Source of the DNA: Apiotrichum sp. Y4204
Lineage: Eukaryota; Basidiomycota; Tremellomycetes; Trichosporonales; Trichosporonaceae
Direction: 5' to 3'
Assembly: GCA_025531455.1 (NCBI GenBank)
Contig: JAMYHL010000035.1
Coordinates: 372,001-436,000, forward strand
DNA length: 64,000 bases
Part shown: in pieces, positions 34,901-49,560 of the stretch
Layout of the letters: every line of letters starts with the position of its first letter
Position numbering within the stretch: the stretch's first letter is position 1
Notes under the pieces: generated by a model
The model's input: only the letters and a program-made list of their open reading frames with translations
Database searches by the model: none
Told to the model about the DNA's origin: nothing
Translations under genes and position numbers: made by a program

Positions 34901-35812
34901 GCATCTCATAGCCGGAGAGTCCTTGATCGGCAGTGGGGCCCAGCGCCCACTGTAAGGAAGCTAGCGGAGGGGCGCCGAGGGACCGCTGCTTATCTCCAGT
35001 GCGCCTGTTGATCCACCCCACTTGCGTCCAAGCTCGCAGCTGCGCACTCTTGCCTGCCTTCTGCGGTGTGCGCGGCGCCATCTGCGCCCTTGCGCCCTTG
35101 CGCCCTTGCCGCTCTGGCTGTGGCCCGCGGGTGCTTAGACGGCCGACTGGCTGGGCGAGCGGCTTGCGCGGCGTGCATGAGGGGGAAGCTGTGTGCACAC
35201 ACTGCACACCGTCAGTGTCTGCACATCTACACTGCGCCACCTGCGGATATATGTTCCAAGCATGGCCTGCACAATCACTTTATCAATCAGTCACTTTGCT
35301 GCGGCTTTGAGCTGTGACCGTCGTCGTCATCGGGACAATTACATGCACAGTGATGATGGCCGGTGCTGGGCGTCCTGCTAGTAGCTGTATGTAGTAGTAG
35401 TGGAATCGCTGGATCCATCAAAATGCGATTGCTTTTGCTTTTGGCTCTGCTCAAAGTGGCCACATCTCCTCCCAGGTGTGCCATTCGACCTACGCACTAG
35501 ATAGGCTACGTATTTACCCTCCTCATACCCAGCCCGATCTCTCTCGCTCATATTTTAACCCCCTCATCCCCCCGGCCCCCCACTTCCCTCATTAACTTAA
35601 CAGTCTCGTGTCCCCCTCTCGACGCCATCTCTGGCCTCCCCCTCAGCGTAGAGTCGCGCGTGGATATCACTTCTCGCGTCCACTCCACTCTTGGGTTCAG
35701 TGATAGATAAGGGGCAACCAGTCACTATCACCACCTGTACCGCCACCGAAAACAATACACACCGCGGCGACAAACACAAGGCCTGCGTGCTTTCGTGTCC
35801 GCCCAAACCATC
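31996..35812. other. Gene-free interval of 3.8 kb between PSP1 and NBR1 genes
   Basis: This is a divergent interval. The left end holds the PSP1-gene promoter with CACC- and CATC-rich leader sequence in its sense direction (32090-32330), and the right end a C-rich NBR1 leader (35520-35812). I found no start-to-stop frame with recognisable content between them and no tRNA-type B box. An 8-bp GCGCCCTT array lies near 35083-35109. The length is several times the normal spacing in this window. Confidence 0.5.
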
Positions 35813-39615
<3,803 letters not shown>

Positions 39616-40095
39616 GTGTCTGGTGTATTGTGCTCCCGAGCTGATGGCTGTGATGGTATTGTGTCTCATCTCCGTAAAACATCATAAAATTGTAAAAGCG
39701 AGATCAAGCTGTGCTGTGCGATGAATGCTGTTGTTTTCATGAGAGGTCTGGTGGTGCAAGAGTGAAGCAGCATGTTAGGACTGAGTAGCAGTGTTACGTG
39801 TGGGACAGACGGCCACATATTCTTGTGCACCCCCAGGAGAAATGGACTGCCAACAACGGAAACAAATGAGATCAAAACACCCTGTACACTGTCCGCAAGA
39901 ACCGCGACGCGTCTGATTTTTCCACGGAGATCATGTCCGCCAGTCTCCTCAATCCGCCACCCACATGACCGACGCGTACCCAAACTCGCAATCATCAACT
40001 GCACACCCTGCCACAACCTGCCCAACACTGCCATTCTAACCGCTCTTGACTCTTGACTCTTCTCTTGGAACCACGCGCGCCCGCGCCCCACCACG
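39616..40095. other. Spacer between NBR1 and DNA2, no gene seen
   Basis: The 480 bp contain the NBR1 3' flank, including A-rich ACATCATAAAATTG near 39680, and the DNA2 promoter, which ends in a C-rich leader. A long minus-strand frame crosses this area and exon 1 of DNA2 but matches nothing and is treated as a shadow. Confidence 0.45.
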
Positions 40096-43000
40096 ATGCC
40101 TACGCCGGCAGACGAGGACGCGTTCATGGCCGGCCTCCTGGCCGGGATCGACGCGAGCGCGTTCGAAATCCCGCCGAGCAGTCCCACCGCCCCGAGCCCG
40201 CGACGCAGCCAGAACGTGAACCCGAAGCGCATGCAGGATCCGGACTCTTCTTGTAATGCGCACGCCTCGTGTCCCCCGCGCCGCCCGTCATGCGTACCCA
40301 CCCCCAAGGCCGGTATTGTCGGGCGGCCGCTGTCCCCGCGCAAACGGACAGTCCCCTCTCCCAGCCCGAGAACACCAAGACCACAGGGCGCGCCAAAGTC
40401 CCAGCCGACGCAAACGACACATACGCAGGAGAAGCGTAAGGCGGACAATCTGCTGGATTTCCTCGGCCTCGCGCCTGCTAAGCGTGTCGCGAGCGGGACG
40501 CAGGCGACGCAACGGACGCAGAAGACACAAAACGCGACCCAGCGGAGCCACATTCCGACGCAACCCTCGCTGCGGGTCACTTCGCCGTGTGCGCCAAAGT
40601 CGCTGCCAAGGGGGCCGATGCAGGAGGCCGCACTGCTCTCCCCTCCGCGTCTGAGTCAGCCGCCACCGTCTAGCCAGGACGAATACGATGCTGAGTGGGA
40701 CGACGCGTTTGCGAGCATTGATGAGGCGAGCTTGCTGGCTGGATTACAGGTGCGTTGCTCTTTGGATTATATTAACGCTTGCAGAAGTACCCCCTCCTCC
40801 ATCCCCCTGTTCCGCCGCGACCGGAGGACTATAATCCGGCGCCGTGGGCGCGGTGCGTGGTCGACAGCATCCATGATGGCCTGGTACACGAGCTGCCTCT
40901 GCCTGGGAAGGAGGCGGTGGCCGAGCCAGTTGGCATGTTCGCGAGAGAAAAGGTCAGTTGTTCCGGTCATTACCGCTAAACTGACATTCCAGACAATCAT
41001 CGTAACGCTCACCGAGAAGGGGACGCGGCGCCTGGTGCACCTCAAGGACAGGTGGGCCGACCTCAAGGTCCGCCCAAAGGACATTGTGAACGTTGTCTCC
41101 CATGCACTGAATTGCGAGGGCCCCATCATTGTGACTATGAAGGACACAGCGGCATGCCTCATTCACCACCCGGACATCCTTGTGACCATGACGGCCGTGT
41201 CGGACGCGATGCCTTGTCCGCGCCGTCCGCTGGTGCAACAGCTCATCAAGCTCCCTGAGCCCGTCACCAAATCGATGATGTACGGTACCGTCCTGCACTC
41301 CCTGCTTCAAGGCTCGCTGTCGGAGCAGTCGTTTGACGCAGCCTCGACGGCGCGCCGCATCGTCGCGGAAATGTCCCGTGAGGATAAGCGGTTAGAGGTC
41401 TGGGGCGCGGGATTCAGCCCCGACGATATGATGGAGGACCTGCGGCCCAAGGCCGAGGAGGCGTTTGCGACCTTCGGCGAGAACTGGGTCGGTGCTAATC
41501 CGACCGACGACGGCAAGGTCATTACCGCCCGCGACGAGGCGTGTGGACACATCGCGATCAAGGGCTTGCACGACATCGAAGAGGCGATCTGGAGCCCGAA
41601 GTGGGGGCTGCAGGGCAAAGTCGACGCGAGCGTGCAGGCCGTTCTGCGGCGCGAGGACGGGAGCGAGGAGTTTGTGAGCCCGCTGGAAATCAAGACGGGA
41701 CGGAGTATTGGCGGACTGAACCACCGCGCCCAGACGATGCTGTACACCCTCCTCATGGAGGACCGCTATGGTGAGCTACATCACTTGGAAGCATAGTTGA
41801 CCTCAGGCCTTCCTGTCCCGGCTGGATTACTTTATTACTCTCAGCGCAGCGCCATTGTGCTTGTGGAGGCACGGGCGAACGAGGTGCGCGCGCTGATCAT
41901 GGCGCGTAATGAGCTTGCCGAGTGGATGGCGCGCGAAAGGTCTTCGAAGAGAAAGGCTGTAGCGAGCGAGGGCGAGTTGAAAGCCGGTCAAGCTGTGGAA
42001 GTTATCGAAGAGGCCTTTCTCCCGGAGACCCTCGACAGACCAAAGGATTGCAAGCGATGCTTTGCCTCTGATGCGTGCATGCTTTATCGCAAGGTCAGTT
42101 GTATCACTTGACATTTGAGCTGACCTCAGGCCGTTGACCAGGTACCCCCCGCTGAAGACGACCCGATTGCGGAGCTTTTCGAGGCCAAGACGGGCCACCT
42201 GACAGACGCGCACGGCGCGTTCTTCAAGCACTGGGAGCGCCTGCTGAGCCTTGAGGAGCAGGACACGACGCGTATGCGTGCGCAGCTGTGGACGATGACC
42301 GCCAAGGCACGCGAGCGCGCCGGCCGCTGTTTTGCGGACATGGTTCTCTCCGAAGGGGAGAACAACACGGGCAAGACACACGCGAAGATCAACACCTGGA
42401 CATACACCTTTGTCCGCGCTCCGACCACTGATCCCACGCCGTCACTCCTCTCGGGACACATTTCGCGCGGAGACCCCGTCCAGATCTCCCTTGAGCCTGA
42501 GCTTCTGTGTCTGGTCCGCGGGTTCGTCACTGAGCTCACGCCGTTGAGCGTTACTGTCGGCGTGCAAACTCCTCTCGAAGTCGAGCAGCTGTTGAAGCGC
42601 AGTCGCTCGACCATTACGCCTGACCAGGCGCTGTTCAGAATTGACAAGGACGAGCTCAGCTCGGGTATGGCGCGCATGCGCGGCAATCTCGCACACATGT
42701 TCCTTCCGGAGGGCGACCATAAGCGCCGCAGCCTCATTGTGGACCTAAAGGCGCCGACATTCGACCCGACGCTAGCGCCCAAGCCGCACGAGATCCCCGC
42801 CTCGCTCAATGCCGACCAGCGGGTCGCGATGGAGAAGGTCATGACGGCCAAGGACTTTGCGCTCGTGCTAGGCATGCCCGGAACGGGTAAGACCACGACC
42901 GTCGCAGAGATCATTAAGGCGCTCGTCGACCGTGGCAAGACTGTCCTCCTCACGAGCTACACCCACTCGGCGGTCGATACTATTGTCGTCAAGCTGCTCG

Positions 43001-44419
43001 GCGTGGACTTCCAGGTCCTGCGTATCGGGAATTATGACAAGGTGAGTTATAAGCAGCCACCCCGCTAAGCCGCAGGTACATCCGGACGTGCGACATCTCA
43101 CTCTCGAGGCCATGGGCTCTAGCAGTAGTGCCGAGCAGCTCGAGGCGCGCCTCATGACCCCGCCGGTGGTCGCCACGACGTGTCTCTCCGTTAATCAGTG
43201 GGTACAGCCAGGTACTGCGTTAACCCATCAGCCCACTCTTCTTCCGCCGCGAGTTCGACTACTGTATCGTAGACGAGGCATCACAGATCACCCTGCCGAC
43301 CTGCCTTGGTCCACTACGATGCGCCAAGGCATTCGTGCTTGTCGGCGACCACTTCCAGCTCCCCCCGATTGTGAGTTCAAACGCCGGCAAATAAAAACTC
43401 ACGCTCCAGGTTCGCAAGGCCGAGGCGCGTGCAGGTGGTCTGGACGTCTCGCTCTTCCGCCGTCTCTCCGACGAGCACCCTGCAGCCGTCGCGCCCCTCG
43501 CGACGCAGTACCGCATGAATGCGGACATTATGCACTTGTCCAACCGGCTCATTTATGAGAATCGCCTGCGCTGCGGCTCGGACTTGGTGGCGAACCAGGC
43601 GCTCGTACTGCGTCAGCGGAAGGCGTGCCGCGACATTGCTGCGGCTAGCTGCGGGGATGACTGCTGGGTGCAGAATCTTCTGGAGGAGAGGTAGGTTAGG
43701 CGCTCTGTGCGGTTCTAACCTTCAGCGCGAAGGCAATCTTCGTGGACACGGACGCAGTGCCGGCCGTGGAAACCCGCGTCGGCGAGCTGGTGCAGAACCC
43801 GACCGAGGCGAGCCTCGTGTTCACACTTGCACGCGCGCTCGTCGCCTCTGGCATTCCCGAAAACGACATTGCAGTGATCACCCCGTACCGGCAGCAAATC
43901 AAGCTTCTGACGAGCCTGCTCGGGTCCATGCCGTCCATCGAGCTGCTGACGGCCGACAAGGCGCAGGGGCGGGACAAGGACGTGGTCCTGGTCTCTCTCG
44001 TGCGAAGTAATGACACTGGCAATGTGAGTGACTGGCCTAGTTCGTACTGACCACAGGTGGGCGACCTGCTGCGCGACTGGCGCCGTATCAATGTGTCGTT
44101 TACGCGCGCGAAGAAGAAGCTCGTCATTTTCGGGAGCCGCAGCACGCTCGCGAGCGATCGGCTCATGGCCGACTTTTTTGCGCTCGTGGATGAGCAGGGG
44201 TGGGCGCGCCGCCTGCCGGAGAACGCGCAGCGGCTGCATCCCCTCCCGGAGCCAACGTCACCGACGAAGCGGAAAGCGGAGAGGGGTGAGCCCGCTGAAG
44301 ATAAAGAGAACCGCCCGAGAAAGCACACATCGCCCAAGAAGGCGGTCATCTCCCAGCGCCTGCTGAGTGGCCGCCCGTTTATGCGCGAGGTGCTCGACCA
44401 GGTAAACGACCACTTGTAG
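40096..44419 (+). CDS. DNA2: DNA2 nuclease-helicase
   Basis: ATP-dependent helicase with single-strand endonuclease, needed for Okazaki flap processing and end resection. Ten exons, 40096-40749, 40785-40952, 40993-41770, 41807-42093, 42130-43041, 43076-43197, 43232-43370, 43410-43690, 43726-44023 and 44057-44419, give 1333 residues. A disordered N-terminus of about 220 residues precedes the nuclease. The PD-(D/E)xK core shows GKVDASVQ near 482 and LEIKTGR near 505. The iron-sulphur Cys set ends in [10 protein letters not shown] near 613 (C-x2-C-x5-C). The SF1B helicase has Walker [11 protein letters not shown] near 876, [50 protein letters not shown] and [18 protein letters not shown]. All junctions restore the frame exactly. 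The basic C-terminal tail has NLS-like clusters. It follows NBR1 in the same direction, 480 bp away. Confidence 0.96.
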
Positions 44420-44610
44420 TGCCTGCTATATATTGCCAACCCATTCTTGATGCGCCAACATCAACTTAGAATCATATACTGTGTGTACCGTGTATTAGGA
44501 ATACAATGAAATGCATATGTACGAAAGGAAGAGTCTACAGCCCGTCTATATCTCTGAGACCAGAGGTTTTGGTAGTTGTGATAATGGCGTGAGGCGGCAT
44601 GCCGCCAGGT

Positions 44611-45623
44611 TTAGGTGAACGACGCACCTCCGTCCGGCAGGCGCTCGATCTGGTACCGGTGCTTGACGACGTACATGAGCGGCACGCCGGGGACTTTGCG
44701 TATCCTGCGACGGAGGTCGCGATCACACTGCGTTTAGTATGAGCAAGTGAGCAGACGAAGTGACGATAGCTCTGAAGCTAGATCTCTGAGCTACCAGAAC
44801 TCACAGTCGCGACGACATAGCAGCGCGCCTGGGACACGCGCTGGACGAGGCAGTCGTCCGCGTACGTGCCCTTGTGGTCGCACTTGAGGCGGTCAAAGCG
44901 CGGGTCCTTTGCGATTCTGCGTGTCAGGGGGGGTACTTGCGAGCTAGGAGAGTGTCAGAGGGAGCTCACTTGAGGGCGAGCCGGTACTTTGGGCCCAGCT
45001 TTTCGAGTTCGGCCATGACGCAGTCTGTGATTGTTGGAATACCTGGGGTTAGTGATGCTGAAATAAGACGGGGAAGAGGGAGGATGAGGACGACTGATAT
45101 CCTCAGACACGTTGATCCCAGCTTGTTCAGGAGTCAAATGAAGCTGGGTTCAACAAAAATCATCTGCAGATGCAGATCCTCTTGCCTTGGTCGCTGCCCC
45201 AGCACCACATTAATACCCACACTTCGCCATGAGACAGTCCATCATGCCCTGCACGAGCTCAATCTTGTTCTGGATGCTAAAGTTGATAAAGTTGGTGTCG
45301 ACAAGGACGCGGTACGGCGGCCCGAGATCCGTGTTGTGCGAGAGGAAGAGGGACGACGACACCTGGGTTCTGGGGGTGAGTTTAGAACAAAGAGAGCACA
45401 TACTGCGCGGCCGCCTTCTTCTCCTCAGCAAGCTTCTCCTTCTGCGCCTTCTTCGCCGCCTTCTCGACGTTGTCCTTCCTGTTCTGTCAGCTATGACACT
45501 AGGAGATAGCTCACAGTCGCGGGTCGCTCGGCTTGATCATCCGCTTGACCGCCGCAAACTTGCGCGTCTGCTTGGCTTTTCCCTGTTATTGTCAGCTTCA
45601 TCAGCCTGGATTAGCTGTACCAT
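44611..45623 (-). CDS. FCF1: FCF1/UTP24 PIN-domain endonuclease of the SSU processome
   Basis: Nucleolar endonuclease of the small-subunit processome, responsible for early pre-rRNA cuts at the 18S 5' end. Seven coding exons, 45623-45621, 45582-45515, 45478-45404, 45369-45221, 45042-44970, 44916-44805 and 44727-44611, give 198 residues, the same length as human FCF1. The PIN domain shows [77 protein letters not shown] and [15 protein letters not shown], with the acidic active-site residues present. The first coding exon is the ATG alone, followed at once by a GTACAG donor; the second codon GGA begins the next exon. The Lys-rich N-terminus [17 protein letters not shown] matches the family, which supports this odd start. 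It diverges from the unknown gene at 45956. Confidence 0.93.
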
Positions 45624-45955
45624 TTTGGCGGTTGTTCGAGAGATGTGTGATTGATGAAGGTCAAGTTGTTAAGCTACAGACTTTCCTTCCTCTGTTCGTC
45701 ATGTCCAGATGTCCAGAATTCTGCCTTTGGTGGCAAAATGTAAAATGATCGGCGGCATCACGTGCTTTTCATGCGACACTTCTGGTAGGTCGATCCTGCA
45801 TGCCCATTCTGAATCCGTCTTCCCTTTCTCTCCCTCCCTTCCTTCCTCCCTCTAAACCCTGTAGGCCCTCCACTTGCGTCCACCACCACCAAAGCTCCAT
45901 CCCTCCCACCGTCAACCCATCACCCAGCCCAATCTCGCACTCTTCCACACACACA
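45624..45955. promoter_or_regulatory. Divergent promoter of FCF1 and the unknown gene, with a CACGTG site
   Basis: The 332 bp between the starts contain ATCACGTGCTTT at about 45757-45768, a CACGTG E-box core of the type bound by Cbf1-like bHLH factors. The right half is a C/T-rich leader ending in ACACACACA before the ATG. Factor binding is inference. Confidence 0.4.
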
Positions 45956-46858
45956 ATGCCGCCAGAAGACCACTCCCCGACACCGAGCACAGCAGCGGGC
46001 ACGAAGCGCGCCCGCGCATCAGGCAGCGCGGCACCGGGCGCGCGTGCGAACAAGCGCAAAAAGGCTGAGGAGAGCGTCGGGCCCGAATCTGGCGCCGAGG
46101 GGCGGCAGCGGCCCGCATTCGGCGTCGGTATGGTCAAGGGCCGCGAGGACGAGTGGACCGAGCCCGGAGACGTGAAGACCAAGGTAAGGCGGGTGATGTC
46201 TGCAAGGTAGATCCGCTAATGCCCAGATCAACTTCCTTGATCTGCCCGTCGAGGCGCTGTACAAGTATCTCGAGGCGAACGACCTCGTGCCCCGGTGGGA
46301 CCCGAGTCCGTGGTCCGAGGCGCCGTGCGAGCCGCGTGAGTCCAAGCTGCGCAAATGATACCATAGCTGACGGCAGCATCGCTGCTGTACCACAACTATC
46401 CGCAGGCGCCGGGGGTGAACATCGTAGCTGGGTCGCCAAAGGGCGCAACGCCGGCCGAGGAACCGGTAGTAGAGGCCAAGCCCGAGCCAGAGGAGAAGGC
46501 GCCGGGTGGTGAGGAAGGTGAGGGCGAGGAGGACGGAGAGGGACTCGCGCCGCCGACGACGCGGAGCAAGACTGCGCCGCAGCGGAAGAAGACGCCGGAC
46601 GCGGCGCCGCTCAAACGCGGCGTGTTCACCCTCTCAGATGTGCATGCCGCGCGAGCGATCCTCGCCGAAAAGGCCAACCAGCACTGGATGAAAGGCCTCG
46701 GCGGCGGGCAGAACCGCGAGGGCGAGACCATCGTCAATTTCCTGTACAAGAACAAGGTTGGGCATGGTACGTATTGCTGATTATTCTCTTTGAACAGCAG
46801 CTCACCCTCAGGACGCCTTTTGCGCGTATACAACCCGACCCCTGCGCCCTTCTCGTAG
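45956..46858 (+). CDS. Unrecognised 257-residue protein with nuclear-type composition
   Basis: I cannot assign this gene. Four exons, 45956-46183, 46227-46335, 46377-46766 and 46812-46858, are joined by clean GT-AG introns that keep the frame. Residues 1-75 are polar with basic clusters (TKRARA, ANKRKK) like a nuclear import signal. Residues 77-112 look structured: INFLDLPVEALYKYLEANDL, then VPRWDPSPWSEAP. A strongly acidic stretch (GEEGEGEEDGEG) follows. The C-terminal quarter again looks structured: FTLSDVHAARAILAEKANQ, then ETIVNFLYKNKVGHGRLLRV. Two short conserved-looking helices with an acidic linker would suit a chromatin-complex subunit, but that is inference from composition only. It shares a divergent promoter with FCF1. 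The codon pattern and splice fit make a real gene likely. Confidence 0.7.
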
Positions 46859-47134
46859 GGCGCGCTCCGGAGAGCATCGACTGCCTGCCGTGATCGGATC
46901 CCTTGTGTCTACTACTATCTCTGCCCGAGTATCATCGTTGTTTTGCCGCTGCGGCTGTGATCATACCCATCCATGCATATTGTCCCCACGGCTGCTTTGG
47001 AGTCATAACAAAGTAAAAGAAACTCCTCCGCACCCGACGTCCAGCCCTCCCCTGCCTCCAGCCCGGTTCACCCTTCCCTCTACTCCGACACCTCCGCCGC
47101 GGCGGCGGAGACGCCGCCAAACCCCGCCCATGGC

Positions 47135-47233
47135 GTCCCGTTGGCCAAGCGGTACGGCGTGCCTTTCCTACCCACCCACCCCGGGCACCGCAGGAACAGG
47201 GCAAGATCGCGGGTTCGACCCCCGTACGGGATT
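47135..47233 (+). tRNA. tRNA-Arg (anticodon CCU) with a 27-nt intron
   Basis: A full cloverleaf can be drawn by hand. The acceptor stem GTCCCGT (47135-47141) pairs with ACGGGAT (47226-47232), with one G-U at the end. The D arm carries the A box TGGCCAAGCGGT. The anticodon stem TGCCT pairs with GGGCA, and the loop TTCCTA plus A contains CCT (47167-47169). The intron at 47171-47197 sits one base 3' of the anticodon, the canonical nuclear position. The T arm is GCGGG-TTCGACC-CCCGT with the B box GGTTCGACCCC. The layout closely resembles yeast tRNA-Arg(CCU). It reads AGG codons. Confidence 0.85.
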
Positions 47234-48536
47234 GCGGCGCCGAGGACGGCGATTGCTTTTTCGGGCGGGAGGGGGAGCGGTATCGGAGGTGGGAGTAAGG
47301 GCCTTTGGTGTCTGGGGATGGCTGGTGCATCATGTGAAAGTCATGCCGGAATTAGGATCGGAACGGCACTCCAGATCACTTAACTGATCTGTGATCTGTG
47401 ATCCCAGGGCGGTCAGTCACCCTCGCTCTGAGTCACTAGCCTGCCCGCTGGCGTCAGCAATCAGCGACATATGGTCCACCGATTCGAATTTGTTCAGTGT
47501 TGCATTCCGAGCTGGTGTCTCACTACCTGTGTTATGTGTGAACTTCCAAGAACTATCGGTGCGCTCGGTATTGACACTCCCGCCTCAGATCAGACATCGT
47601 TAGTGCGGGTATTCATGTCACGTGACTTCGGGACAGCTGTGCTCCGACCTTCAGCGTCGAGCGGCAGTTGCGAATTAATTGGTCAGGGGACTAGGAGCTA
47701 GGAGTCTAGTTGGGAGACTTCCCCTCGAGAGGAGTTTTGGGAGTTCAGTCTATCAGAACAGAATGCATAGATTTAACGTCGTCTGTCGGACTTGAACTTA
47801 GAACAGTGGGTGGGCGGTGTTTGTGGGCTACATAAAGTCGGAGGGATGCTTGATGCATAGCTTCCTGGGATCTTGATCTCGACTGTTTGGTGTCATGTTA
47901 GTGCAAGAAGCGCGGGAATGCGAGAACGGGAGGGGATCACGCAAGTCCGCAAACCAGTAAACTGATGGCCCATGGCCCATGGAGCTATGGATGGCGATGC
48001 ATGCAACGCCGACAAACAGGCGAGCATCTGCCGCGAATTAGGAATTCCAGATAGCCGCCAGCAGCTGAGCCAGTCAGAAATGCCACACACGGGACCAAAC
48101 AGTGGCCAAACAAATATGCACTACTACTGGGGGTGAGTCAAGCTGAATGTGGCACTTTGGCCCGCTTGGCGACCGAATTGCGAATCGGCGATCAACACAC
48201 CAAAGGGCATGAACGCAACCTCGATGAGGGTAATGCAGATTTACTTGACATCGGAGTCGAGTTGTCTCGGCGCCGCCTCGACGCCGCTCTGCACCTCCAC
48301 GATCTACACCGAGACCAGCTCCCAACTTGCTCCAATGCTCATCACAAAAAAGTAGCAGTCATGGGCCATCAGCGGGGCCGTGGCATCATAAGAAGGAGCG
48401 AAAACGAAAAAACTAGGGGTAACAAAAGACGGCGAAGAGGGGAGAAGATGGGGAAGGAGGCATGCTACAAGGTGTTACAGCGCTCAAAAGCCCGGAAACC
48501 ATCCGCGCAGAGACTAGCTAATCGAGGAGCACGACC
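47234..48536. other. Spacer between tRNA-Arg and histone H1 3' end, no gene seen
   Basis: The 1.3 kb show no supported reading frame. A perfect 10-bp palindrome GTCACGTGAC with an E-box core lies at 47617-47626. A short GATCTGT direct repeat occurs near 47387-47404. The right end contains the histone H1 3' flank. Confidence 0.45.
47257..47261 (+). terminator. Pol III T-run terminator for tRNA-Arg
   Basis: Five T residues on the non-template strand lie 24 bp past the mature tRNA 3' end, a normal RNA polymerase III stop. Confidence 0.6.
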
Positions 48537-49560
48537 TTACTTGGCAGCGGCCTTGGTGGCAGCAGCCTTCTTCTTGGGTGCGGCGGCCTTCTTGGCGGGA
48601 GCGGCCTTGGTGGTGGCCTTGGCTGAAAGCGTTAGACACGCATCTACAATCGCAGAATGAAATACTCACCAGCAGGCTTCTTGGCGGTGGCAGCCTTCTT
48701 GGCCGGAGCAGAAGCCTTCTTGGTGGTAGCGGCCTTCTTCGCCGGGGCAGCCTTCTTGGTGGTGGTGGCGGCCTTCTTTGCCGGGGCCTTCTTGGCAGCA
48801 GCCTTCTTGGGAGCGACGTTCTCCTTGTTGGCAGCGGCCTTAGCCTTGGGAGCAAGCTTGACACATCCGGAGATGCCCTTGGGGAGGACAAGCTCGTTCT
48901 TCTCGGCACCACGCTTGATGGCGTTGTTGAGGTTGTTGACGTTGGACTGCGACGAGAAGTCGATCTTGTGGGCAGCAGCGATCCATCTAAGGTGTGAGTA
49001 ACAGTGAGCGTGTTGATTGACCTACTTCTTGAGGGCCGGGCGGGAGAGACCGGAGCGGGCAGCCTCAGGGTGGTCCTTGATGGCCTCCTGTAGGGTGTGA
49101 GCATAGAGTTCCGGGGTGGGTTTCTTCTGGGTATGGCTGTTGTATGCATGATGCAACGCGAATCCGAGTCATCCGCATGCATCCTCGGATGTTGGATGCG
49201 TGACGAAATAGACTTGGCGGAATGGTAAACGGGCGCCTACCGCCGTCCGTTCGCCTCCGCAAGTCATGGGGCCGTGGGAGCCGCCCATGAGAGCGATGCT
49301 CGGGATCCGAGCTGGCAACACCGCCATCCGCCTCGGGACGGCGCCTAGAAATGACTCGAGCGGTCCGAATGCAGATGACTCGCAACAACTGCTGAGAAGC
49401 ACCATTGTTGGTGGAAACCCCGTTGTTGTTTGGAATCTCGGTGGCGGGACCCGGCGGGGCGGAAAACACTTACCTGGATCATGCTCAGGTAGGGGGGGTG
49501 CGCCGCCGCCTTGCGGGCCGTGGTGGTCTTCTTGGTGGTAGTGGTGGTAGTGGGGGCCAT
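48537..49560 (-). CDS. Linker histone H1
   Basis: Linker histone that binds nucleosome entry and exit DNA. Exons 49560-49474, 49087-49026, 48986-48670 and 48622-48537 give 183 residues. After a short Thr/Lys N-tail, the winged-helix globular domain (about residues 20-95) reads HPPYLSMIQEAIKDHPEAA, then RSGLSRPALKKWIAAAHKID, then SNVNNLNNAIKRGAEKNELV and LPKGISGCVKLAPKAK. The C-terminal tail is almost wholly Lys, Ala and Pro (PAKKAA, TTKKA units), as in H1. Intron 1 is 386 nt, an order longer than the later introns (38, 47 nt). The start is in the context GGGGGCCATTG on the + strand, so ATGGCCCC in sense. No histone-type 3' stem-loop was searched for, since fungal histone mRNAs are polyadenylated. 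Confidence 0.93.

Noticed and set aside
39666..40580. Long minus-strand frame of 304 codons
   Set aside because: Antisense to DNA2 exon 1 in GC-rich DNA, Cys/Val/Arg-rich without recognisable domains; treated as a shadow.
47761..47815. GACTTGAACTTAGAAC resembling a tRNA T-loop on the minus strand
   Set aside because: No matching A box or stems could be built around it.
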